From: Vibrio sp. JC009 | GTDB lineage: Bacteria > Pseudomonadota > Gammaproteobacteria > Enterobacterales > Vibrionaceae | Length of the DNA: 64,000 bases | Assembly (NCBI RefSeq): GCF_029016485.1 | Contig: NZ_CP092107.1 | Location: forward strand, 372,001 to 436,000 | Direction: 5' to 3' | Shown: one piece after another, positions 27,612 through 36,665 of the stretch | How the letters are laid out: every line of letters starts with the position of its first letter | How positions within the stretch are numbered: the stretch's first letter is position 1 | Position numbers and translations under genes: made by a program | Notes under the pieces: generated by a model | What the model saw: only the letters and a program-made list of their open reading frames with translations | What the model was told of the DNA's origin: nothing | Databases searched by the model: none

Positions 27612-27700
27612 AATCTATTGATTTGATGACGACTCGTCATATGACTACAGTTAAACGTCAAATCAATAGACTTTCCCTCCCCAATAATGGGGAGGGTTTT
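27612..27700 (-). promoter_or_regulatory. Two hairpins between rbsB and rbsK
   Basis: Read in the operon direction, the first hairpin is CCCTCCCC-attatt-GGGGAGGG (27675-27696) just after the rbsB stop, followed by AAAG rather than T, so it is more likely an RNA stabiliser than a terminator. The second is a long arm pair CTATTGATTTGA...CG (27612-27628) and CGTCAAATCAATAG (about 27656-27670). Such elements after a binding-protein gene usually raise its relative mRNA level. Confidence 0.6.
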
Positions 27701-27707
27701 AACTCAA

Positions 27708-28586
27708 TTACTTAAGAACCAGTTTCAGAGGAACAGGGATGTACTCTTCCACTTTTTCGCCTTTCAGTACTTTATCTGCTGTTTCGATACCAAGCGCACC
27801 AATCAGCTCAGGCTGCTGAGCTACTGTTGCTGCCATCTGACCACGGTTAACCGCTGCTACGCCATCATCAGTACCGTCGAAACCAACGATAACCACATCT
27901 TTACCAGATGCCTGAACCGCACGTAGTGCACCCAGTGCCATTTCGTCATTCTGTGCAAATACAGCCTGCACATCAGGGTTAGCTGCAAGCAGGTTTTCCA
28001 TTACGTTAAGACCCTTAGTACGGTCAAAATCTGCTGGCTGGCTGGCAAGAACCTGCATGTTTGTGCCTTTAACAGCGTTCATGAAACCTTCACCACGCTC
28101 ACGGGCAGCAGACGTACCGGCAATACCTTCAAGCTGAATCACTTTAGCGTCTTTACCAACAACTTCAGCAATAAAGTTACCGGCAAGTTCGCCACCCACT
28201 ACGTTGTCAGAAGCAATATGAGCCGCTACATCACCACGAGTTGCACCACGGTCAAGCGTCAGTACAGGGATCTTAGTACGGTTAACCATACGGATGGCGT
28301 TAGAAACCGCATCGGAATCAGTTGGGTTGATAAGAATCGCTTTAACACCACGAACTGTTAAATCTTCCACATTTGACAGCTCTTTACTCGGGTCATTCTG
28401 AGAGTCTAAAACAATCAGTTTGTACCCAAGCTCCTGTGCTTTTTTCTCAGCACCGTCTTTCATTGATACAAAGAAAGGGTTGTTAAGAGTAGATACTACG
28501 ACCGCCAAAGTATCCTGAGCGTATGCAGTAGCACTCATAGATGCAGACAAAACCGCAGCAGAGATAAGAGTTGAAAGTTTCTTCAT
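27708..28586 (-). CDS. rbsB: Ribose ABC transporter substrate-binding protein
   Basis: 292-residue periplasmic protein. A signal peptide (about 1-23, cut after AYA) precedes a type I binding fold; [26 protein letters not shown] and VGFDGTDDG match E. coli RbsB. It delivers ribose to RbsAC and to the Trg-type chemoreceptor in relatives. Position after rbsC by 57 bp; hairpins follow it. Confidence 0.96.
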   Translation of the reverse strand: MKKLSTLISAAVLSASMSATAYAQDTLAVVVSTLNNPFFVSMKDGAEKKAQELGYKLIVLDSQNDPSKELSNVEDLTVRGVKAILINPTDSDAVSNAIRMVNRTKIPVLTLDRGATRGDVAAHIASDNVVGGELAGNFIAEVVGKDAKVIQLEGIAGTSAARERGEGFMNAVKGTNMQVLASQPADFDRTKGLNVMENLLAANPDVQAVFAQNDEMALGALRAVQASGKDVVIVGFDGTDDGVAAVNRGQMAATVAQQPELIGALGIETADKVLKGEKVEEYIPVPLKLVLK

Positions 28587-28642
28587 TTTTGTAGTCCTTT
28601 GTTTCAGGGTTGTGCCAATTTATATTGGCTTCTATCGATAGA

Positions 28643-29629
28643 TTATTTGTTTTTGTTATCCACCAGTACCGCCAGAAGAATAACGACAGCTTTCGCAATC
28701 ATCTGGTAGTACGAAGATACGTCTAACAGGTTTAACGCGTTGTTCAGGAAGCCGATAATCAGTGCACCGATCAAGGTCCCCATAATGCGGCCACGTCCGC
28801 CAGCCAGGCTGGTGCCACCTAATACAACAGCAGCAATCGCATCCAGTTCGTAGGCCATACCCGCCGTTGGCTGTGCAGAGGACAGGCGGGAAGTGACGAT
28901 AATACCGGCCAAAGCTGAAAGTAGACCACAAACAGCGTATACGCCAACTTTAACGCGATCCACATTGATACCAGACAGACGGGTTGCTGACTCATTACCG
29001 CCCAGCGCATAAACATAGCGGCCAAATCTTGTATGATTCAGTACATACCATGCCGCGGCAAAAACCATCACCATCAGCCATACAGGAACCGGGATACCCA
29101 GGGTATAACCTGTACCAAACCAGGCAAAAGCGTCTGCAGTATCAGTAAATCCGGTGGAAATAGGCCGACCATCGGTAAATACCATGGTGACACCACGCAG
29201 TAACGTCATAGTAACCAGTGTTGCAATAAATGCCTGAACCTTACCTTTAGCGATAATGATGCCGCTTACCGCGCCTAAAATAGCGCCAGCCAGTAAAGAG
29301 GCCGGAACCGCGATCAGCACAGGTATTTCCATAGCGATCATTGCGGCAGCAAATGCACCACACAAGGCCAGAACTGAACCAACGCTCAGGTCAATGCCAG
29401 CGGTAAGAATAACCAGCGTCATACCCACCGCGATGATCGCGTTAACCGATGTCTGACGCAGAATGTTCAGTATGTTATCGACAGTAAAGAAGTTTGGATT
29501 CAGGAATGAAACAACGGCAATCAGAACAAGCAGTGCAATTACCGACTTCTGCTCAATCAGCCACTCTTTACTTAGTAGTTTTTTATCATGCATAGGTGCT
29601 GCGCTTCCTATTGTGGTTTTGGTATTCAT
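28643..29629 (-). CDS. rbsC: Ribose ABC transporter permease
   Basis: 328-residue inner-membrane permease with eight to ten hydrophobic helices. The BPD_transp_2 features include [15 protein letters not shown] and the coupling-region segment [14 protein letters not shown]. Its ATG overlaps the rbsA stop (ATGA, 4 bp), as is common in rbs operons, giving coupled translation with the ATPase. Confidence 0.95.
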   Translation of the reverse strand: MNTKTTIGSAAPMHDKKLLSKEWLIEQKSVIALLVLIAVVSFLNPNFFTVDNILNILRQTSVNAIIAVGMTLVILTAGIDLSVGSVLALCGAFAAAMIAMEIPVLIAVPASLLAGAILGAVSGIIIAKGKVQAFIATLVTMTLLRGVTMVFTDGRPISTGFTDTADAFAWFGTGYTLGIPVPVWLMVMVFAAAWYVLNHTRFGRYVYALGGNESATRLSGINVDRVKVGVYAVCGLLSALAGIIVTSRLSSAQPTAGMAYELDAIAAVVLGGTSLAGGRGRIMGTLIGALIIGFLNNALNLLDVSSYYQMIAKAVVILLAVLVDNKNK

Positions 29630-31131
29630 GCTGCCTCCTCTGTTAACTTCTTACCTACTGCGCATGCCATCAGTTTTTCCTGATCCGCTTCGCTTACGTC
29701 GAACTCACCACTAATGGTGCCTTCGTGCATAACCAAAACCCGATCACTCATACCCAAAACTTCCGGCATTTCAGAAGAAACAAGAATGATGCTCATACCC
29801 TCTGCTTTAAATTTGTTAATTAACTGATATATCTCTTTTTTGGCACCGACATCCACACCACGGGTCGGCTCATCCAGGATAAGTACTTTAGGCTTGGTCA
29901 TTAAGCCTTTCGCAATCGCCACCTTCTGCTGATTGCCCCCGGAAAGGTTGCCGATAATCTGGTTTCTGGACGGCGTTTTGATGTTGAACGCACCAATAAA
30001 ATCTTCAACCGCTGTTTTCTCATCATTGCCCTGAATATGAACGCCACTGGTGAAGTGCTCCAGTGCACTCAGCGACATATTCTCTTTTACCGACAGGCTA
30101 AGCACTAAACCGTCACCCTTACGGTCTTCAGAAATATAAGCGATTCCTTTAGCCAGACCTTCCTGCGGAGACTTAGGTGAAATCGACTTGCCCTCAATCA
30201 GCACCTCCCCTGACTCTTTTTCCAGAGCGCCGTAGATCACTTTCATCAGTTCAGTACGACCGGCTCCCATCAGGCCGGAAAAACCAAGAATTTCACCATG
30301 ATCCAGGGTAAAGCTGACATTCTGAATCCCTGAGCCGGTAAGATTTTTCACCTCAAGGCAGGTAGTGCCATGCTCAGCGTCCACCCGCGGATATTGTTCA
30401 TCCAGTTTGCGGCCTACCATCATTTCAATCAGACCGTCTTCATCGGTTTCTGAAACCTGGCACTGACCAATAAATTTGCCATCACGAAGTACGGTAATGT
30501 CATCGCAAATCTCAAAGATCTCTTTAAGGCGGTGCGAAATGTAAACAATGCCGCAGCCCTGATCGCGCAGTTCATTAATCACACTGAACAGGGATTCGGT
30601 TTCTTTATCTGTCAGTGCATCGGTTGGCTCATCCATGATGATAACTTTAGACTCGAAGGAGAGCGCCTTTGCAATCTCTACCATCTGCTGTTCACCGAGG
30701 CTAAGCTCACCAAGCTGTGTCTTTGAGCTGTGCTTAACATTCAGTCTTGCCAGCAGGCGGTTCGCTTCTTCATACATCTGGCCCCACATAATGCGGCCAA
30801 ATTTGGACACCTTCTCTCTGCCCAGAAATATATTCTCTGCAATAGTTAGCTCAGGGATCAGGTTCAGCTCCTGATGGATAATGCTGATACCCGCTTCCTG
30901 CGAATGTTTCGGGCCTTCAAACTTGGCATTTTGTCCCTGATAGGCGATGGAGCCGGCATCCAGTGAATAAATCCCGGTCAGCACCTTCATCAGTGTAGAC
31001 TTACCGGCACCGTTTTCACCAAGCAGTGCCATTACACGGCCCGGGTATACGTTCAGGCAGGCATTATCCAGCGCTTTTACACCCGGAAACGCCTTATCGA
31101 TACCTTTAAGCTCTAAAATTGGTTGAGTCAT
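29626..31131 (-). CDS. rbsA: Ribose ABC transporter ATP-binding protein
   Basis: 501-residue ATPase with two tandem ABC domains. The first has Walker [13 protein letters not shown], signature [13 protein letters not shown] and Walker [12 protein letters not shown]. The second has the altered first motif GLMGAGRTE, typical of RbsA, and signature [15 protein letters not shown]. It energises ribose import with RbsB and RbsC. It lies 25 bp after rbsD. Confidence 0.96.
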   Translation of the reverse strand: MTQPILELKGIDKAFPGVKALDNACLNVYPGRVMALLGENGAGKSTLMKVLTGIYSLDAGSIAYQGQNAKFEGPKHSQEAGISIIHQELNLIPELTIAENIFLGREKVSKFGRIMWGQMYEEANRLLARLNVKHSSKTQLGELSLGEQQMVEIAKALSFESKVIIMDEPTDALTDKETESLFSVINELRDQGCGIVYISHRLKEIFEICDDITVLRDGKFIGQCQVSETDEDGLIEMMVGRKLDEQYPRVDAEHGTTCLEVKNLTGSGIQNVSFTLDHGEILGFSGLMGAGRTELMKVIYGALEKESGEVLIEGKSISPKSPQEGLAKGIAYISEDRKGDGLVLSLSVKENMSLSALEHFTSGVHIQGNDEKTAVEDFIGAFNIKTPSRNQIIGNLSGGNQQKVAIAKGLMTKPKVLILDEPTRGVDVGAKKEIYQLINKFKAEGMSIILVSSEMPEVLGMSDRVLVMHEGTISGEFDVSEADQEKLMACAVGKKLTEEAA

Positions 31132-31156
31132 AATTGTTTCCCACTCTACCCTTTAC

Positions 31157-31576
31157 TTAAAACGTCACGCCCATCTGGAAAATCACATTGGCATAAGGTG
31201 TACATTCGCCGGTTCTTACCACGGCTCTGCTTTCAAAAGTACGTACTTTAAATTCCTCATGGGAAACGTAAGTAACCGTTGTTGTGCGACCAGTTTCTGC
31301 ACTGTCTTTTTCGATAGCAGCCAACAGCTGGTTATGAAGTTCAGGACTCACCTGCTTAGTTTCCTCAGCAATAACCACACCCTCAATTTGCGACTCTTTC
31401 AGCAAAGTTTCTACCGTCTGAATAAAGCCAGGGACACCATGAGTCAGAGCAAGGTCAATGCGCTCTACCTCTTCAGGAATAGGCAGACCGGCATCAGCAA
31501 TCGTAATCTCATCCGTATGACCCAGAGTGGCTGTTAGGTAAGAAAGTTCAGAATTTAGCAGGGTAGATTTTTTCAT
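31157..31576 (-). CDS. rbsD: D-ribose pyranase
   Basis: 139 residues from ATG 31576; a longer GTG/ATG-less extension to 31765 would run through the operators and is rejected. RbsD interconverts ribose pyranose and furanose forms so ribokinase can act. The start MKKSTLLNSELSYLTATLGHTD has the catalytic His20; the C-terminus TGECTPYANVIFQMGVTF is family-typical. AGG lies 8 bp before the ATG. First gene of rbsDACBKR. Confidence 0.95.
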   Translation of the reverse strand: MKKSTLLNSELSYLTATLGHTDEITIADAGLPIPEEVERIDLALTHGVPGFIQTVETLLKESQIEGVVIAEETKQVSPELHNQLLAAIEKDSAETGRTTTVTYVSHEEFKVRTFESRAVVRTGECTPYANVIFQMGVTF

Positions 31577-31663
31577 AGTGATACCTGTAATTATTATCTT
31601 TCGACTTCTGGCGTGACCGCACTTAATGGAGAAACCCTCAGATTTTCCGCTGTGAAATCCGCG

Positions 31664-31677
31664 TCGAAACGTTTCGA
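31664..31677. promoter_or_regulatory. RbsR operator 1
   Basis: Perfect palindrome TCGAAACGTTTCGA, the LacI-family consensus and close to the E. coli RbsR site (GCGAAACGTTTCGC). It lies 88 bp before the rbsD ATG. Confidence 0.85.
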
Positions 31678-31744
31678 TGAGGGTAAATATATATTGTTCT
31701 GTAAAAAGTTCCTGTGGTGAAAAATGGAAGTGTGAGAAAGATCT

Positions 31745-31760
31745 ATCGAAACGTTTCGAT
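31745..31760. promoter_or_regulatory. RbsR operator 2
   Basis: ATCGAAACGTTTCGAT, a perfect 16-bp palindrome. Its centre is 82 bp from operator 1, about eight helical turns, which would allow looping by a dimer-of-dimers or cooperative binding. Confidence 0.83.
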
Positions 31761-31816
31761 GACACTAAAAAAAGCGAGCTGCGTCACTAATAGTTTTATC
31801 GGTAAGAACTGAATTT

Positions 31817-31850
31817 CTCGTTCCTACGCTCCAGCGTTGGAATGCATATC
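31817..31850 (+). repeat. REP-like palindrome (left of pair)
   Basis: CTCGTTCCTACGCTCCAGCG-TTGGAATGCATATC. Matches the copies at 9769, 11252 and 31970 except two substitutions in the stem. Confidence 0.8.
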
Positions 31851-31969
31851 TGAGGTGAAGGCTTGGAAAAAACAGGCAACGTATACTCGGTTAGAATTAG
31901 AAAAAGAAGGCCATTTAATTATTAAATAACTACTGAGCTTGCCTTGTCAGATGTGATCGTTGTTAGGCT

Positions 31970-32005
31970 GGTATGCATTCCCACGCTGGAGCGTGGGAAC
32001 GAGGG
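31970..32005 (-). repeat. REP-like palindrome (right of pair, inverted)
   Basis: GGTATGCATTCCCACGCTGG-AGCGTGGGAACGAGGG; a 9-bp perfect stem. Together with 31817-31850 it makes an inverted pair spaced by 119 bp, downstream of the S4 gene and upstream of the ribose operon. Confidence 0.82.
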
Positions 32006-32054
32006 ATTGCAGGTGTAACCAGCTGTTTTTAATGGATAATTCAGCCGTTTCAGT

Positions 32055-32489
32055 TTAGAAAAACTGGATAGACTTTCGCCCTTTTTTAGGGTTACTCTTT
32101 TGTTTTTCCTGTTTTGGGGCGGGTTGCAATTCTTCTGCTTCCGGCTCCGCAGGCTCATTGAAAGCATCGGGCTCAACTACCGGGTTATCCATTTCATGGC
32201 TGCGGTGTTCAGGCTCTTCTGCTGCCGGATTATCACAAATAATCAGATAGAACTCCTGATTAAACTCAATCAGGTCGCCATCGTACACCTTGCGTCTTTT
32301 GCGTGTTTCCAGCTCACCATTTACCGCTACATAACCTTCGCTGATAATATGCTTAGCTTCACCACCGCTGCCGACTATGTTGGCAATTTTAAATATTTTA
32401 AACAGCTCTATGGGCTGGCTGTCGATTTCAACACCTATTGCTTCTATTTCAATCTCTTCCAGGTGTTCGTCTTGGTACTCTTGATTCAT
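32055..32489 (-). CDS. S4 RNA-binding domain protein with charged C-terminal tail
   Basis: 144 residues. The N-terminal about 80 residues form an S4/YbcJ-like RNA-binding domain (ELFKIFKIANIVGSGGEAK, EGYVAVNGELETRKRRKVYDGDLIEF). The C-terminal about 60 residues are low-complexity: Glu/Pro/Ala rich, then Lys rich (PKKGRKSIQFF), probably disordered. E. coli YbcJ is about 70 residues, so this is a doubled-length form. Likely a ribosome- or RNA-associated factor, exact role unknown. Monocistronic. Confidence 0.8.
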   Translation of the reverse strand: MNQEYQDEHLEEIEIEAIGVEIDSQPIELFKIFKIANIVGSGGEAKHIISEGYVAVNGELETRKRRKVYDGDLIEFNQEFYLIICDNPAAEEPEHRSHEMDNPVVEPDAFNEPAEPEAEELQPAPKQEKQKSNPKKGRKSIQFF

Positions 32490-32669
32490 TTTCTTTACTC
32501 AATTCATCTGTTAGCTGCGATGTTACCAAGCCCTTGCAAACAAATCATCAACTCATAGAAATATACTTACCGGGTACATATGACTACCTGAGCATATATT
32601 TGCGCAAGATTCTGTAGAACAAGCTATAACTTCATACTAGTATGTATGTTATGTAGAAAATCAAAATGC

Positions 32670-32690
32670 ATAAGATTCTTAAGATCTTAT
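32670..32690. promoter_or_regulatory. Inverted repeat upstream of PilJ-GGDEF gene
   Basis: ATAAGAT-tcttaag-ATCTTAT, arms of 7 bp, ends 27 bp before the ATG at 32718. It could be an operator or a leader hairpin controlling translation of the GGDEF protein. Confidence 0.35.
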
Positions 32691-32717
32691 CTGCTTGGTG
32701 TGAGGCGATAACTCTTC

Positions 32718-34142
32718 ATGGCATTTCGAGCTCGTTTAGGTCATATCCCAATGATTTTTCTGGTGTCTGCGTTTCTGACACTGGATTTTTCACTGCTTTT
32801 TATCAACCTGAACCTGTCTGAAAAACTGGAAAACGACGCACTGGTGATTAACCTCACCGGCAGACAACGGATGCTGTCGCAAAGAGTCGCGAAGTCCGGC
32901 CTGCTTAGCTGCCCTTCTGCTGATACCTGCGGTAATACCAACCCCAGAGCAACTCAGGAGCTAACCAGCGCCGCAAATCTTTTTAACCAGACATTACTCT
33001 CCTTAAAAAACAGTGGCTATGTAAATACTCCGGACGGAAAAAAAGTCGTAATCGATGCCATCAAAGACGATATCAGCCAGCAATATATGACCGATGCTTT
33101 AGCCCTGTGGGAAGAGGTCTACCTAGTCATACAGAAAGGACAAGAAAACGATTTTGCCGGATTAAATATCAGTGATGTATCTCTGCTGAGTCAGTACGCC
33201 AACGAGACCAACAAAAAAGTACTGTTTCTGATGAATGAACTTACCGTCCGCTCTGAGCGTCTCTCTATTCAGAATACCGAAACGCTGAGAGTCGCTCAGG
33301 TCACCATTTTTATTCTGGTTATAATCAACTTTCTGCTGATCGTTTACCGTTTCCACCGGGCCGATAAAGAGCAGGCCGAGTTTATGCAGCAGTTGGAAAG
33401 CCTGATTCGTAACCTTCCGCAGGCGGTATTCTTTGTGGATGCCCATGATCATATTATCTACGTCAATCAATTGGCTGAGGAGTTGCTTAATATTCCGGCT
33501 GAAGAGATAAAACAAAAAACTATAGATAAATTCCTGCCCACCCCTGTCGTAGACGGCTCCGTAAACATGTATGGAAAAAACCTCGAAATAAGCGTCTCTA
33601 ACGTGATGTCGATTCCGAGGGAGATGCGAATGGTCAGTCTTACCGATGTGACTGAGTCTGTCGTATTAAAGAAGAAGTCCGCTTACGACCCGTTAACACA
33701 GCTATTGAACCGCAATGGCTTGTCAGAAGCCTTTGATGAAATCAAAGGTAAAACCAATGAAATCTGCTGTCTGTTTCTGGATTTGAATAAGTTCAAAGAG
33801 GTTAACGATCACTACGGACACGGTACCGGAGATCAGGTACTGAAAGTGGTCGCCCACAGGCTAAAAGCAAGCATGAAAAAAGATGATATCATTGCCCGCT
33901 TTGGTGGCGACGAATTTATTGTTATTCTAAACAAAAAGTTATCGCCCACTGACATTCATCAGCTGTGTGACAGAATCAAGCATGTGATTGCTAAAGAGAT
34001 AGATATCGAGCATCTGGTTATCCAGATTGGTGTAAGTATCGGTGTAAGAGTCGGTTATCCGGCCGATGAATCTCTGGAAATCATCATAGACGATGCTGAC
34101 CGCGCAATGTATGTTGATAAAAAACAAGAACATCTAATCTAA
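32718..34142 (+). CDS. PilJ-type sensor, PAS and GGDEF diguanylate cyclase
   Basis: 474-residue membrane protein. Helix 1 (about 11-31) and helix 2 (about 190-212) frame a periplasmic PilJ/type IV pili transducer N-terminal domain with the motif LVINLTGRQRMLSQRVAKS. A PAS domain (about 228-310) and GGDEF (396-400, RFGGDEF) follow. The residues five before GGDEF read KKDD, so the usual RxxD I-site is lacking and feedback inhibition may be absent. 9 bp separate it from the mscS-like gene, so the two are probably co-transcribed. Confidence 0.88.
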   Translation: MAFRARLGHIPMIFLVSAFLTLDFSLLFINLNLSEKLENDALVINLTGRQRMLSQRVAKSGLLSCPSADTCGNTNPRATQELTSAANLFNQTLLSLKNSGYVNTPDGKKVVIDAIKDDISQQYMTDALALWEEVYLVIQKGQENDFAGLNISDVSLLSQYANETNKKVLFLMNELTVRSERLSIQNTETLRVAQVTIFILVIINFLLIVYRFHRADKEQAEFMQQLESLIRNLPQAVFFVDAHDHIIYVNQLAEELLNIPAEEIKQKTIDKFLPTPVVDGSVNMYGKNLEISVSNVMSIPREMRMVSLTDVTESVVLKKKSAYDPLTQLLNRNGLSEAFDEIKGKTNEICCLFLDLNKFKEVNDHYGHGTGDQVLKVVAHRLKASMKKDDIIARFGGDEFIVILNKKLSPTDIHQLCDRIKHVIAKEIDIEHLVIQIGVSIGVRVGYPADESLEIIIDDADRAMYVDKKQEHLI

Positions 34143-34151
34143 GTAACTTCA

Positions 34152-35246
34152 ATGAATGAACTAATCCAAAAACTCGAAGCTCTGTTTGCCTCCGAAAGTT
34201 ACGGCTGGGGCGGAGATATCCTACTTTTGACCACATTCAGCCTTGTGGTATGGGGTATCTGGAAACTACTGTCAGCAAGGCTGGAAAGTCTTGCTGAAAA
34301 AACAAAATTTCAGTGGGACAACGCTTTTTTTCACGCAATTAACGCTCCCATAAGTACCCTTATCTGGTGCTGGCCAGCGACGGTTTCCATGGGGATAGCT
34401 CTGGAAAATCTGCTTGAGCACCCTATCGGATGGCTCAAAAACGTCAAAGTCATATTGGTTATTGCGGTGTTTATCTGGGCGATAATCCGCCTGATCACCA
34501 ACTTTGAAGAGCAGATACTAAAAGATAAAAGGCGTGATGAAACAACCGTACAAGCCGTTGCCAAGGTAATCCGCCTGATTTTTATCATTATGGGCCTGCT
34601 CTCTGTGATGCAGACTCTTGGCCTGAGCCTTTCTGGCCTGCTTACCTTTGGTGGTGTCGGTGGTTTAATCGTCGGTCTTGCCGCAAAAGATCTGCTTTCC
34701 AACTTCTTTGGCGGCCTGATGATCTATTTCGACCGTCCGTTTAAGGTGGGGAACTGGATCCGCTCACCGGACAGAGAAATTGAAGGTACAGTGGAACGAA
34801 TTGGCTGGCGTATGACCATAATCAGAACCTTTGATAAAAGGCCTCTGTATGTACCTAACTCGGTATTCAGTAATATTGTGGTTGAGAACCCTTCCCGTAT
34901 GCTCAACCGCCGTATCTACGAAACCATCGGCCTGCGTTATGATGATGCCCACAAAGTGGAAGCCATTATCCGTGATGTAAAAGCGATGCTTCAGGACCAT
35001 CCGGATATCGATGCCACACAGACGCTTATCGTTAACTTTAACGCCTTCGGTCCTTCATCTCTGGACTTTTTTGTTTATACCTTTACCAAAACGGTAAACT
35101 GGGTAAGATTTCATGAAGTTAAGCAGGATGTGCTTTTGAAGATTATGGATATAATCCACCAGCATGACGCCGATGTCGCCTTCCCAACCCAAACGCTAAA
35201 AGTTGAGCCAGCTACTCTGGCGCATAAAAAAACGCCTCTCGTTTAG
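34152..35246 (+). CDS. MscS family mechanosensitive channel
   Basis: 364-residue membrane protein with about four to five helices; the pore-lining helix is in the Gly/Ala-rich segment LTFGGVGGLIVGLAAKDLLSN, followed by the beta domain FDRPFKVGNWIRSP and RTFDKRPLYVPNS. It opens under membrane tension in hypo-osmotic shock or carries small solutes. It is of YnaI/YbiO-like mid size, larger than MscS (286 residues). Possibly in an operon with the GGDEF gene. The aroG terminator hairpin overlaps its last codons. Confidence 0.9.
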   Translation: MNELIQKLEALFASESYGWGGDILLLTTFSLVVWGIWKLLSARLESLAEKTKFQWDNAFFHAINAPISTLIWCWPATVSMGIALENLLEHPIGWLKNVKVILVIAVFIWAIIRLITNFEEQILKDKRRDETTVQAVAKVIRLIFIIMGLLSVMQTLGLSLSGLLTFGGVGGLIVGLAAKDLLSNFFGGLMIYFDRPFKVGNWIRSPDREIEGTVERIGWRMTIIRTFDKRPLYVPNSVFSNIVVENPSRMLNRRIYETIGLRYDDAHKVEAIIRDVKAMLQDHPDIDATQTLIVNFNAFGPSSLDFFVYTFTKTVNWVRFHEVKQDVLLKIMDIIHQHDADVAFPTQTLKVEPATLAHKKTPLV

Positions 35247-35254
35247 GAGAGGCG
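35225..35254 (-). terminator. Terminator of aroG
   Basis: CGCCTCTC (35233-35240) and GAGAGGCG (35247-35254) form an 8-bp stem; on the minus strand it is followed by GTTTTTT. It lies within the end of the convergent mscS-like gene. Confidence 0.82.
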
Positions 35255-35287
35255 CCTACTTACCAACAGCGTTGTTATATTAATTCG

Positions 35288-36343
35288 TTATGCTTTGCGT
35301 CGTGCTTCCACCGCACCTGCCAGTTCGCGCAGAACTTTCTCTGTGTCGTCCCAGCCGATACATGCATCTGTGATTGACTGACCGTAAGTTTCCGCTTTAC
35401 CGTCAACCAGATCCTGGCGCCCTTCAACAAGATGAGACTCAACCATCACACCAAAGATTGCTTTGTCACCAGCAGCAACCTGAGCAGATACATCTTCACA
35501 AACCACAAGCTGACGCTTGAACTGCTTAGAGCTGTTAGCATGGCTGAAATCGATCATCACTTTTTGTGGCAGTTTGGCAGCATCAAGCTGCTCTTTAATT
35601 TCAGCAACGTGCGCTGCACTGTAGTTAGGCTCTTTGTTACCGCCACGAAGAATAATGTGACAGTCTTCGTTACCTGCTGTTTCAACAATCGCAGAGTGGC
35701 CAAACTTAGTAACCGACAGGAAGTGGTGCGAAGACTCAGCAGAGCGGATTGCGTCTGATGCAATCTTGATGTTGCCGTCGGTACCGTTTTTAAAGCCGAT
35801 AGGGCAAGACATACCCGATGCCAGTTCACGGTGTACCTGAGATTCCGTAGTACGGGCACCGATTGCGCCCCAGCTGATAAGGTCAGCAATGTACTGAGGT
35901 GAAATCATATCCAGGAATTCACTTGCCGTTGGCATGCCCATATCTGTCAGGTCAAGAAGAAGCTTACGAGCGGTACGCAGACCGTCGTTGATGCGGTATG
36001 TATCATCCAGATTTGGATCGTTAATCAGACCTTTCCAGCCCACTGTTGTACGTGGTTTTTCAAAGTAAACACGCATAACAATTTCAAGGCGGTCACCCAG
36101 CTCATCTCTCAGTGCTTTTAGCTTCTCGCCATACTCAAGCGCCGCTTTAGGATCATGGATGGAACATGGGCCAATAATAACAAGCAGACGATCATCTTCT
36201 TCACGTAAAATGTTGTGAATAGCCTTTCGGGCCTGATAAGTAGTCGAAGAGGACTTTTCTGTAGCTGGAAAACGCTCTAAAAGCGCAACTGGTGGCAACA
36301 ATTCCTTAATTCTTTTAATTCTAACGTCGTCTGTTTTAAACAT
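35288..36343 (-). CDS. aroG: 3-deoxy-7-phosphoheptulonate synthase, AroG type
   Basis: 351-residue class I DAHP synthase; condenses phosphoenolpyruvate and erythrose-4-phosphate, the first step of aromatic amino-acid synthesis. It is strongly similar to E. coli AroG: the N-terminal NDDLRIK-like segment (DDVRIKRIKELLPPVALLERFPA), IGPCSIHDP, ARTTESQVHRELASG, FKNGTDG and HANSSKQ. AroG isoforms are usually feedback-inhibited by phenylalanine. A TyrR-box-like site lies about 170 bp upstream of its ATG. Confidence 0.96.
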   Translation of the reverse strand: MFKTDDVRIKRIKELLPPVALLERFPATEKSSSTTYQARKAIHNILREEDDRLLVIIGPCSIHDPKAALEYGEKLKALRDELGDRLEIVMRVYFEKPRTTVGWKGLINDPNLDDTYRINDGLRTARKLLLDLTDMGMPTASEFLDMISPQYIADLISWGAIGARTTESQVHRELASGMSCPIGFKNGTDGNIKIASDAIRSAESSHHFLSVTKFGHSAIVETAGNEDCHIILRGGNKEPNYSAAHVAEIKEQLDAAKLPQKVMIDFSHANSSKQFKRQLVVCEDVSAQVAAGDKAIFGVMVESHLVEGRQDLVDGKAETYGQSITDACIGWDDTEKVLRELAGAVEARRKA

Positions 36344-36665
36344 CTTTTCTTTTTATCCTACTATTTTGTCACATTGCTTTGCGCAGGGCCTGAACCCGAA
36401 TATGTGAACCATATCTCGTTCTAATAAGCGTAAGTTATCTTCTTAACAGCGAGACTGCAATCATTATTTTTCAATTAATTCAATATTTATACTAACTTTA
36501 CAATTTACACACCCTGTACACTCACGTTTACAGATATTCTAAGCACGCTATTTGCGTGAATATTATAAATATGTAAATGCATTATCTCGCTGATATTGTT
36601 ATGGTATACCCATTAACCTCACAGGAGAGGTTAATTGAATTTGTACTATTTGTTAACCAGGTTTT
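36344..36665. other. Divergent promoter region aroG / ABC transporter
   Basis: 322 bp, AT-rich, no gene. Contains the TyrR-like box at 36515-36532 and presumably promoters for both directions. GAGAGG at 36627 is close to but not aligned as a ribosome binding site for the transporter. Confidence 0.6.
36515..36532. promoter_or_regulatory. Candidate TyrR box
   Basis: TGTACA-ctcacg-TTTACA matches the TyrR consensus TGTAAA-N6-TTTACA with one mismatch. aroG is repressed by TyrR in E. coli. The box is about equally far from aroG and the divergent ABC transporter, so either or both may be controlled. Confidence 0.55.

Noticed and set aside
31577..31765. A 63-residue N-terminal extension of RbsD.
   Set aside because: It covers both RbsR operators and lacks similarity to RbsD; the ATG at 31576 matches family length and has a ribosome binding site.
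32100..32558. A 152-codon plus-strand open frame over the S4 gene and its leader.
   Set aside because: It is the reverse of the S4 gene for most of its length, has a Phe/Tyr/Cys-rich composition without domains, and the S4 protein on the other strand has clear family similarity.
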